From the NCBI GenBank assembly GCA_959347425.1, contig OY365741.1, positions 954,501 to 1,018,500 of the forward strand: a DNA stretch of 64,000 bases. Direction: 5' to 3'. Source of the DNA: an uncultured Amylibacter sp. GTDB taxonomy: Bacteria > Pseudomonadota > Alphaproteobacteria > Rhodobacterales > Rhodobacteraceae. Position 1 is the first letter of the stretch, and each line of letters starts with the position of its first letter. Positions 45,615-52,701 of the stretch are shown in pieces. The notes under the pieces are model-generated. The model worked only from the letters and a program-made list of their open reading frames with translations. It was not told where the DNA came from and did no database searches. The translations under genes were made by a program, and so were the position numbers.

Positions 45615-46733
45615 ATGTGCTCAGATACGACATTATCGCCCTTAAAACCCACAGAAAATTTCACAGAAAATTTCACAGACATGCCTTTGGATGTTGATTT
45701 TGAAACCACGCCAACGCCCAAAATACCCACGCCAAAAACATCCGCAAATAAAAAGATAGCCACTGCGTCGCTTTTTTGTGGGTGTGGCGGGATGGATCTT
45801 GGCTTTAAACAAGCTGGGTTTAATTTGGTTTGGGCGAATGATATAGAACCCCGTGCCTGTGAAACTTATTCAAAAAACATCGGCGACCATGTCGTTTGTG
45901 GCGATATTACCACAATAGACGCCTCCCTTATACCACAGGTGGATTTGATACTTGGCGGGTTTCCGTGCCAAGATTTTTCTATGATTTGGAAAAGGGGCGG
46001 GATTGAAACGGATAGGGGCAATCTTTACAGAAGTTTTGTTAGTTTGGTGGCTTTGAAAAATCCTAAAATGTTTGTGGCAGAAAATGTAAAAGGTATTATG
46101 ACAGCAAACAAAGGCCGCGCCATGGAACAAATCATCACTGATTTTTCTGTTGCGGGGGATTGTGGTTATAACGTGACTGCCCATGTTGTTAATTTTGCGG
46201 ATTATGGCGTTGCTCAGCTAAGACAGCGGGTTTTGATTATTGGCGTAAGAAAAGATATTAAAAAAGATTTTGATATACCTGCGCCATCTCATACAGATAA
46301 AACTTACAAAACCGCGAAAGAGGCTTTGGAAGGTGTGGAAAACGCAACCCATAATAACACCCATCAAAATATCCAACCCTCCACAATAGAAAAATTAAAA
46401 CTTATTCGTCCAGGGTATAATTTTACCGATATACCCAAGGATTCGCCTCATTCTGTTAAGGGTTTGATGTCGCTTATTTATCGTAGGCTTCACCCTGATA
46501 AACCTTCAACAACTATCATTGCTGGCGGGGGTGGTGGCACTTGGGGCTATCATTATGAAGAACTGCGGCCGCTGACGAATCGCGAACGGGCGCGGCTGTT
46601 TGGCTATCCTGATGATTTTATTTTTGAAGGCAGTATAACAGAAGTGCGCAAGCAAATAGGAAATTCGGTACCGCCCGAAGGTATCCGTGCTTTTGCAGAG
46701 TCAATAAAACAATTTTTAAATGAAAGTGAATGA
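45615..46733 (+). CDS. DNA (cytosine-5)-methyltransferase of a type II RM system
   Basis: A 372-aa C5 methyltransferase. Motif I SLFCGCGGMDLGFKQAG (53-69), motif IV GGFPCQDFS with catalytic Cys118, motif VI ENV, motif VIII QLRQRVLIIGV and motifs IX-X (LTNRERARLFGYPDDF, RKQIGNSVPP) are all present. It protects the host sites of the nuclease encoded by the next, 4-bp-overlapping gene. The N-terminal ~45 residues are a Thr/Pro-rich extension containing a 12-bp tandem DNA repeat (45650-45678), and no ribosome site precedes 45615. A start at an internal ATG (residue 23) is possible. Confidence 0.92.
   Translation: MCSDTTLSPLKPTENFTENFTDMPLDVDFETTPTPKIPTPKTSANKKIATASLFCGCGGMDLGFKQAGFNLVWANDIEPRACETYSKNIGDHVVCGDITTIDASLIPQVDLILGGFPCQDFSMIWKRGGIETDRGNLYRSFVSLVALKNPKMFVAENVKGIMTANKGRAMEQIITDFSVAGDCGYNVTAHVVNFADYGVAQLRQRVLIIGVRKDIKKDFDIPAPSHTDKTYKTAKEALEGVENATHNNTHQNIQPSTIEKLKLIRPGYNFTDIPKDSPHSVKGLMSLIYRRLHPDKPSTTIIAGGGGGTWGYHYEELRPLTNRERARLFGYPDDFIFEGSITEVRKQIGNSVPPEGIRAFAESIKQFLNESE
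45650..45678. repeat. 12-bp tandem repeat in the methyltransferase 5' coding region
   Basis: CACAGAAAATTT occurs twice (45650-45661, 45662-45673) plus CACAG. It encodes Thr-Glu-Asn-Phe twice and stays in frame. Confidence 0.85.
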
Positions 46734-47722
46734 CGATGTACACGAATGTGACTCAACACGGCGGGGTGTTTTCAGCAGCGTTGGATGCAGAGTTTCAAAA
46801 CGCTGATAATATCACGATTGCTTCAGGTTATACATCGCTAAGCGTGATAAATCAATTTCAAGACAGATTGATTGATAACGCCCGTAATCGGGGTGAATCA
46901 AAATTATTGCTTGGGATGGCTTTTTATGAGGGGCTGGGAAAGCCACAATTGGATAGCTTGACTAGACTACACGAGGAACTACAAGCGGTAAAGCCGTCCT
47001 CTGGAGTTTATATTGCAAATAAAAGACCCTATCATGGCAAAATTTATAAATTTGACTCTAACATTTATGTGGGGTCCTCTAATTTTTCGGTAAATGGAAT
47101 TCAAAAAAATATTGAATGCACTGTGCCTGTACTGGATAATGCCTTACGGCTTCAGATTGCCGCATTTCTTGAGGATTTGTATTCGCCTAACTATTCGGCA
47201 TTGCTAGATCCAGCTATGATTAATATTAAAGGTATAAAATCGTTAAAACATATTGAGGCATTAGAGTTGTGGCGTGTTCTTCAAACGCACACAATAAACT
47301 ATGACGATATTAGTGCAAATCCATCTTTTTGTATTACTTTAGACCGTATCAATAACCAAACACAATCTAATCTTAATGCCTATTTTAGTGCAGGTAGGAA
47401 TGGCATCCGTAGACCTTGGTATGAAGCTGACTTAATTGCTAGTGCAGCCGAAATAAGAAACCCTCTCTATCCCCGCGGAGATTTTTTAGCCTATACTGAC
47501 GATGGGTTGATTATACCGATGGGGGCTCAAGGTGATAATAACAAAAATATTCAGTCTAAAGACGACCTACAAGTATTCGGGATGTGGATTAAAGGTAAGT
47601 TGGAAAGCGCAGGTGCATTAAATAAATACGAGCTTGTTACTGAGGAAACGCTAAAAGAGTATGGAAATAACAAGGTATGGTTTTATCACTTGCAAGGCAA
47701 CGAATACTATATGACATTCTAA
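46730..47722 (+). CDS. PLD-family type II restriction endonuclease (NgoFVII-like)
   Basis: A 330-aa nuclease with a phospholipase-D-type active site: HGKIYKFDSNIYVGSSNFS, giving His102, Lys104, Asp109 and Asn118. This fold and the pairing with a C5 methyltransferase resemble NgoFVII-type enzymes, which cut without divalent metal. The recognition site cannot be read from sequence. The C-terminal ~150 residues would hold the DNA-recognition domain. The ATGA overlap with the methyltransferase couples expression so that the methylase is made first. It is AT-rich relative to neighbours. Confidence 0.82.
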   Translation: MTMYTNVTQHGGVFSAALDAEFQNADNITIASGYTSLSVINQFQDRLIDNARNRGESKLLLGMAFYEGLGKPQLDSLTRLHEELQAVKPSSGVYIANKRPYHGKIYKFDSNIYVGSSNFSVNGIQKNIECTVPVLDNALRLQIAAFLEDLYSPNYSALLDPAMINIKGIKSLKHIEALELWRVLQTHTINYDDISANPSFCITLDRINNQTQSNLNAYFSAGRNGIRRPWYEADLIASAAEIRNPLYPRGDFLAYTDDGLIIPMGAQGDNNKNIQSKDDLQVFGMWIKGKLESAGALNKYELVTEETLKEYGNNKVWFYHLQGNEYYMTF

Positions 47723-47727
47723 ATAAC

Positions 47728-47755
47728 CCTAACCCGTTAATCACTAATCGTTAAA
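47728..47755. repeat. heptad array, 4 units
   Basis: CCCTAAC, CCGTTAA, TCACTAA, TCGTTAA in register. Reading the minus strand it encodes the end of WaaA (Thr-Ile-Ser-Asp-stop). Confidence 0.8.
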
Positions 47756-49056
47756 ACAATGCGTTCGGCAACGCAAGCTAAGCTCGCCTCCCCGCTTTGG
47801 GCTAGGATTTGGGCGTTCTTTACCAACGCCTCGCGGTCAAACTCTGCCAACTCCCCCCCTAAACCCCCCGCCAAAACCCGCGCAATATCGGCACTATCGC
47901 TCACCAACACCGCCGCGCCCTTGGCATCAAACACCCGATAATCCTCGGCAAAATTAGAAACCTCTGCCCCGTGCATAATGGCGCAGTCCAGCCGCGCTGG
48001 CTCGTACGGGTTATGCCCGCCAACCGCACACAACGACCCGCCGACAAAGGCAAAATCAGCCAAACGATACCACAGCCCCATCTGCCCGATTTGCGTTTCA
48101 ATATAAACATCACACGGCTCAGCAGGTGGCAACCCATCCTTTATCAAACACGCGGATAGCCCCAGCCCAATCGCTATTTGATACACCTCTTCGGCGCGAT
48201 GCGGGGTGCGGGGTGCCAAAAGCAAGGCTCGGTTTTTTAACCCCACTTGGGCAGATAAAACAACCGCTTCCTCCCCCTTATGCGTTGACGCACCCAGCCA
48301 CAAACGGGTTTTGCCCAAATGCGTGCGCCACTCCGCCCGTTGTGCGGGCAAATCCGCCAGAGCCGGACCAGAGGTTTTTAAACTCCCCGAACAATATAAA
48401 TCCCCCCGTTCCACACCCAGGGATGCAAAATGCTGCAAGCTTAGGTCATCCTGCACATCAATCCAATCAAAAACCCGATAAACAGCGCCGAACAGCCCCC
48501 GCCACGCCGATTTCGCCCGATAGGAGGCGGCATCCATCCGCCCATTGACGATAACCTGCGGGATGCCTCGCCTTGCCAAGGCGTGAGTCATCCCAGGCCA
48601 AACATCGCGTTCTGCCCAAATCGCGATATCAGGTTGCCAATGGTTCAAAAACCGCTGATTAAAGCGGTGAAAATCCAAAGGCAAAAACTGATGCGTGGTG
48701 TTTTTCACAGGGTTATTCGCAGTGTTTTTTTCCCAGGCCTGCGCCGAAGTCAAAGCCGAGGTCGTGATTAGAAAATGAAACGGAATCGCCTGTTTGTCCA
48801 GAATTTTAGATAACGCGGCAATCAAGGCGGGCAGAGCCAAAACCTCACCCACGCCAACCGCATGCAGCCAAATTAACTGCCCTTTAGGACGCGAAGCAGA
48901 GGCAATTCCCAGCTTTTCCGCCATCCGTGCGGGGTCTTCTTTGCCCCGCCGTAATCGCCCCCGCAAAATTATCGGGGCTGCGAAAAACAGGGTATAAGAG
49001 AGTGCCAAATACAGCGACCACAAGAGACCCCGCTTAAATTTATGATTTTTATCCAT
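47737..49056 (-). CDS. waaA: 3-deoxy-D-manno-octulosonic acid (Kdo) transferase
   Basis: An inner-membrane-anchored GT30 glycosyltransferase that adds Kdo to lipid A precursor. The 439-aa protein has an N-terminal hydrophobic anchor (about 10-28) and the family blocks IWLHAVGVGEVLALPALI, IWAERDVWPGMTHALARRGIPQVIVNGRM, WLGASTHKGEEAVVL and FAFVGGSLCAVGGHNPYEPARL. It is followed in the region by kdsD and kdsA, forming a Kdo gene neighbourhood. Its last four residues and stop lie in a heptad array. Confidence 0.94.
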   Translation of the reverse strand: MDKNHKFKRGLLWSLYLALSYTLFFAAPIILRGRLRRGKEDPARMAEKLGIASASRPKGQLIWLHAVGVGEVLALPALIAALSKILDKQAIPFHFLITTSALTSAQAWEKNTANNPVKNTTHQFLPLDFHRFNQRFLNHWQPDIAIWAERDVWPGMTHALARRGIPQVIVNGRMDAASYRAKSAWRGLFGAVYRVFDWIDVQDDLSLQHFASLGVERGDLYCSGSLKTSGPALADLPAQRAEWRTHLGKTRLWLGASTHKGEEAVVLSAQVGLKNRALLLAPRTPHRAEEVYQIAIGLGLSACLIKDGLPPAEPCDVYIETQIGQMGLWYRLADFAFVGGSLCAVGGHNPYEPARLDCAIMHGAEVSNFAEDYRVFDAKGAAVLVSDSADIARVLAGGLGGELAEFDREALVKNAQILAQSGEASLACVAERIVLTISD

Positions 49057-49122
49057 TTTGCCTTTACCTTTTATCCCCTACCCTTTACACAAAGACACAG
49101 ATAAAATCAAGAAACCTAACCC

Positions 49123-49146
49123 AAAAGGCCAAAAGGCCAAAAGGAT
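49123..49146 (+). promoter_or_regulatory. triple octamer over the kdsD ribosome-binding region
   Basis: AAAAGGCC, AAAAGGCC, AAAAGGAT in tandem, each with a purine-rich AAGG that could bind 16S rRNA. The last is 10 nt before the ATG at 49155. Confidence 0.4.
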
Positions 49147-49154
49147 AACCCCGC

Positions 49155-50162
49155 ATGTTTGATAAAATAGACTCCATAACCGAATCGCTGGTGATAAACA
49201 TCGCTGGCTTACAGGGGTTTGTTGACTGCCTCGGTGATAAAGACGCCCTGCGAGACGCATTGGAGCACTCACTGGCACAGATTTTCGCTATGAAAGGGCG
49301 TCTCATCATTGTCGGTATGGGCAAATCCGGACTGATAGCCCGCAAATTGGCGGCAACCTTTTCTTCCACTGGCACACCCGCCTATTTCGTCCATCCAGCC
49401 GAGGCCAGCCACGGCGATTTGGGCATGATACAAACGGGGGATGTGATTTTAATGCTCTCATGGTCGGGGGAAACCCGCGAATTGGGCGATATTTTAACCT
49501 ATGCCGCGCGGTTTGATATTCCAACGATAGCCATAACGGGTGCGGCGGAATCGACCCTAGCCAAACGGGCAGGCCTCGCGATTATCTGCCCAGAGGTTCG
49601 CGAATCCTGCCCGCATAACCTGGCCCCGACCAGTTCCACGCTATTGCAAATGGCGATTGGCGATGCCTTGGCGGTCAGCCTGCTACAAATGCGCGGGTTC
49701 AGCAAAGAATCGTTCCGTGATTTTCATCCGGGGGGCAAATTGGGCTCCAGCCTTATTCCAATAGATACGGTGATGTATAAAGGCACGGATTTGCCCCTAT
49801 TGGCGCAAACCGCCCCGATGATTGATGCGATTGGGGAAATATCAAACAAAGCCTTTGGGCTGGTTGGATTAACCGATTCGGATGGGTCTCTGGCGGGGAT
49901 TATCACCGATGGCGATATTCGGCGGTACTTGCAGGATAACGCTGATGGCTCTATGCGTGGGGCGATGCAGGACACGACTGCACGCGATGTTATGACGGTG
50001 AAACCTGTGGTATTACCGCCCGATTGCCTGTGTGGGCGAGCGATTGGGATTTTGCAGGAGCATAAAATCTCTGCCGCTTTTGTCATGGAAGATGGTAAAG
50101 CGGACGGCAAAATCGCGGGATTGATTACGATTTTGCAACTTTTGCGGGCGGGTGTGGCATAA
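49155..50162 (+). CDS. kdsD: D-arabinose-5-phosphate isomerase (KpsF/GutQ family)
   Basis: It converts ribulose-5-phosphate to arabinose-5-phosphate, the first step of Kdo synthesis. 335 aa: an N-terminal SIS domain (IIVGMGKSGLIARKLAATFSSTGTPA, HPAEASHGDLGMI, LSWSGETREL) followed by two CBS domains (from ~205: GLVGLTDSDGSLAGIITDGDIRRYL and the C-terminal AFVMEDGKADGKIAGLITILQLLRAG). It is divergent from waaA. Confidence 0.95.
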   Translation: MFDKIDSITESLVINIAGLQGFVDCLGDKDALRDALEHSLAQIFAMKGRLIIVGMGKSGLIARKLAATFSSTGTPAYFVHPAEASHGDLGMIQTGDVILMLSWSGETRELGDILTYAARFDIPTIAITGAAESTLAKRAGLAIICPEVRESCPHNLAPTSSTLLQMAIGDALAVSLLQMRGFSKESFRDFHPGGKLGSSLIPIDTVMYKGTDLPLLAQTAPMIDAIGEISNKAFGLVGLTDSDGSLAGIITDGDIRRYLQDNADGSMRGAMQDTTARDVMTVKPVVLPPDCLCGRAIGILQEHKISAAFVMEDGKADGKIAGLITILQLLRAGVA

Positions 50163-50169
50163 TCGGGGC

Positions 50170-51237
50170 TTAATCGCCTTTTTCCAACATATCCATAATC
50201 GCCTTTGGCGGCTGCGGCAAATCCCCCGCATTAACCGCCGCAATATAAGCCTTACGCCAATTCAAATTAACCGATTCTTTGCTTTTCTTCAAAAACGGAA
50301 ACCCCAGCAGGTGCACCGCGCCAAAACAAAAGGCAGAGTTAAAAACATCCTTTTGCAACACCTGTTTTACAAAGCCCATCGCGCGAGCATGCCACTGCGC
50401 CGTTTCACTATAATCCGCCAACAGGGTTTTGCACTGGGCGGTATCGGCAGACGCACGATACGCACCATAATGCAAACACAAGCGCAAAAAATCGGGCGAC
50501 TGCGCACCCGCCTTTTCAATAAAATCGGCATTGGAATAAAGGGCACCCAGCGATAAATCGCTGCGCCCCATTGCCCGTGAAAACCCGCGCTCGCATCGGC
50601 GAATCACCTTATATTTATTATTGGTCAGCGCAAGAGTGCGCCAGAAATTTTGAAAATCTTCATTGCCCAGCGCGGCGCGAGAAAACGAATAAAAATAAGA
50701 TTCCAAAAACCGTTCTTGCCCGCGGGCGCGCAAAATCCCGCCAGCGATATCAAACGAGCTCGCCTCTATCTGGCGCAAAAACGCATCGCCGCCAATAGTG
50801 GGAACATACACGCTATCATTAAGGATAACCAAACGTTCCATCTTCGTTTGCATCTTTAAAAGCCATAAAATCCCATCGCGATAGCCGCCGAAATCATAGC
50901 CAAAATTGGGGCGAATCAAGATTTGCCAGACATGCGGGGCAAGACGGTCACTATCGCCATCGGTCAATCCCCCATTGGCGATAACAAAGGGGGCATAGCC
51001 CGCCTCACGCAAAAAATCACACTTGGCAATCGTATCGGGTGCCAGTCCTTTGGGCTGCAAAATAAGATGAATCGCGATTTTGGGGCTTGCGGGCGCAGAG
51101 CCTTTTATGGGGGTAACCCCCGCCATCAGCCTGTTGTGGGCGCGGTTCAGGTAGGGTTCAAAAAAAGCCTCTGGCACAGCGCGGAGCTGCTGAAAAATAC
51201 GTGCGCCCTCGCGCTTAATCTTCCAAAGATTGCTCAT
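50170..51237 (-). CDS. RgpF-like (rhamnan synthesis protein F family) glycan protein
   Basis: A 355-aa protein resembling the glycosyltransferase-like RgpF family, which acts in rhamnose-rich polysaccharide assembly. The clearest match is IRPNFGYDFGGYRDGILWLL near residue 130, followed by ERLVILNDSVYVP. No signal peptide or clear membrane helix. It overlaps kdsA by 4 bp (51234-51237) and so belongs to the kdsA transcript, suggesting a role in LPS core or O-antigen decoration. Family assignment is moderate and the sugar is unknown. Confidence 0.68.
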   Translation of the reverse strand: MSNLWKIKREGARIFQQLRAVPEAFFEPYLNRAHNRLMAGVTPIKGSAPASPKIAIHLILQPKGLAPDTIAKCDFLREAGYAPFVIANGGLTDGDSDRLAPHVWQILIRPNFGYDFGGYRDGILWLLKMQTKMERLVILNDSVYVPTIGGDAFLRQIEASSFDIAGGILRARGQERFLESYFYSFSRAALGNEDFQNFWRTLALTNNKYKVIRRCERGFSRAMGRSDLSLGALYSNADFIEKAGAQSPDFLRLCLHYGAYRASADTAQCKTLLADYSETAQWHARAMGFVKQVLQKDVFNSAFCFGAVHLLGFPFLKKSKESVNLNWRKAYIAAVNAGDLPQPPKAIMDMLEKGD

Positions 51238-52079
51238 TTGTTAAAGGCTTTAACCTGTTTATCAATCCCCGCAACTTGCGATAATAACGCGGACATGCCC
51301 GATAATGGCACCATATTTGCACCATCACTTGGGGCGGTATCGGGGGCCTCGTGGGTTTCAATAAACAACCCGCCACAGCCCACCGCCACGGCCGCCCGTG
51401 CCAAAGGTGGGACAAACTCGCGTTGCCCGCCAGAGCTGCTGCCGAGCCCGCCAGGCAGTTGCACCGAATGGGTCGCGTCAAATATAACCGGATAACCCGT
51501 TTGCGCCATAATCGGCAGGGCGCGAAAATCGCTGACCAGCATATTATAGCCGAAACTCGCCCCGCGTTCGGTTAAAAGGATTTTTTCGCACCCCGTGGAT
51601 TCAATCTTATCCACGACATTTTGCATATCCCAAGGTGCCAAAAACTGCCCCTTTTTCACATTCACAACACAGCCCGATTCGCCCGCCGCCAGTAATAAAT
51701 CGGTTTGACGGCATAAAAATGCCGGAATTTGCACGATATCAACGATTTTCGCGGCGGCTATACATTGCTGAGTGTCATGAACATCGGTCAAGACAGGAAT
51801 GGCGAATTCGTCTTTAATCGCACCCAAGATTTCCAAACCCGCGTCCAAGCCAACCCCGCGTTGGGAGTGATGGCTGGAACGATTCGCCTTATCAAAGCTG
51901 GATTTGAACACCAGAGGAATCGATAACTGCGCACAAATCCGCACCAACTCTTTGGCGATTTTGCGGGCATGCTCAAAGCTTTCCAACTGACAGGGACCGG
52001 CGATTAAAACAAACGGGGATGCGTTGGAAAACCGCACTGCACCACATTGTACGGTTTTTTGTGTGGGTAAAACAGTCAT
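51234..52079 (-). CDS. kdsA: 2-dehydro-3-deoxyphosphooctonate aldolase (Kdo-8-phosphate synthase)
   Basis: It condenses arabinose-5-phosphate with phosphoenolpyruvate. 281 aa; motifs IAGPCQLES, FKSSFDKANRSSHHSQRGVGLDAGLEIL, VLTDVHD, IPAFLCRQTDLLLAAG and VIFDATHSVQLPG are diagnostic. The HSQRG substitution at the position where metal-independent enzymes differ from metal-dependent ones cannot be judged here. ATG at 52079 is chosen (AAGGA 7 nt before) over one 21 nt earlier that would overlap greA. Confidence 0.96.
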   Translation of the reverse strand: MTVLPTQKTVQCGAVRFSNASPFVLIAGPCQLESFEHARKIAKELVRICAQLSIPLVFKSSFDKANRSSHHSQRGVGLDAGLEILGAIKDEFAIPVLTDVHDTQQCIAAAKIVDIVQIPAFLCRQTDLLLAAGESGCVVNVKKGQFLAPWDMQNVVDKIESTGCEKILLTERGASFGYNMLVSDFRALPIMAQTGYPVIFDATHSVQLPGGLGSSSGGQREFVPPLARAAVAVGCGGLFIETHEAPDTAPSDGANMVPLSGMSALLSQVAGIDKQVKAFNK

Positions 52080-52092
52080 CGCGGCATCCTTG

Positions 52093-52563
52093 CTAAACAA
52101 ACTTTATATCCAGTATTTCATAGCTCTTTTCCCCGCCCGGGGTACGAACCTCAACACTATCGCCTTTTTCTTTGCCAATCAAAGCCCGCGCGATGGGGGA
52201 CGCGATATTTAACAAATTCTTCTCTATATTCGCCTCATATTCGCTGACGATTTGATAGGTCGTTTCTTTTTCCGTATCCTCATCAATCAAATGCACAGTC
52301 GCACCGAATTTCACCGCCCCTGATAGGGATGCCACATCAATAATCTCTGCCCGCCCCGAAATCGAATCCAGCTCTGCTATCCGCCCTTCAATCAGGGATT
52401 GTTGCTCTCGTGCAGAGTGATATTCGGCATTTTCCGATAAATCACCGTGTTCGCGAGCTTCGGCAATCGCGCGAATGATATTCGGGCGATCCTCTGATTT
52501 CAGCTTTTTCAATTCGGCTTCAAGCGTTTGAATGCCGTGTAAAGTTAGGGGTATTTTGTCCAT
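52093..52563 (-). CDS. greA: transcription elongation factor GreA
   Basis: It rescues backtracked RNA polymerase by stimulating transcript cleavage. The 156-aa protein is standard: an N-terminal coiled coil with the acidic tip [22 protein letters not shown]...[15 protein letters not shown] (Asp-Leu-Ser-Glu-Asn-Ala-Glu-Tyr is the functional loop) and a C-terminal FKBP-like domain ([29 protein letters not shown]). It is 13 bp upstream of kdsA and probably the first gene of that transcript. Confidence 0.97.
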   Translation of the reverse strand: MDKIPLTLHGIQTLEAELKKLKSEDRPNIIRAIAEAREHGDLSENAEYHSAREQQSLIEGRIAELDSISGRAEIIDVASLSGAVKFGATVHLIDEDTEKETTYQIVSEYEANIEKNLLNIASPIARALIGKEKGDSVEVRTPGGEKSYEILDIKFV

Positions 52564-52613
52564 GGAAGGCTCGCTCGCGTTAAATTCATGTGTTTATGTT
52601 TGTGTTTTGTTGA

Positions 52614-52643
52614 ATCATAGCTTATAGGTGTCAGTCTTGTCAA
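52614..52643 (-). promoter_or_regulatory. near-consensus promoter of greA-kdsA
   Basis: Minus strand TTGACA (52643-52638), 18 bp, TATGAT (52619-52614), about 50 nt before the greA ATG. Confidence 0.7.
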
Positions 52644-52701
52644 GGTAAAATCGCACGGTTTGGTTTAATCAGACATTAAAACAGTAAATTAGGCGATGGT
52701 G

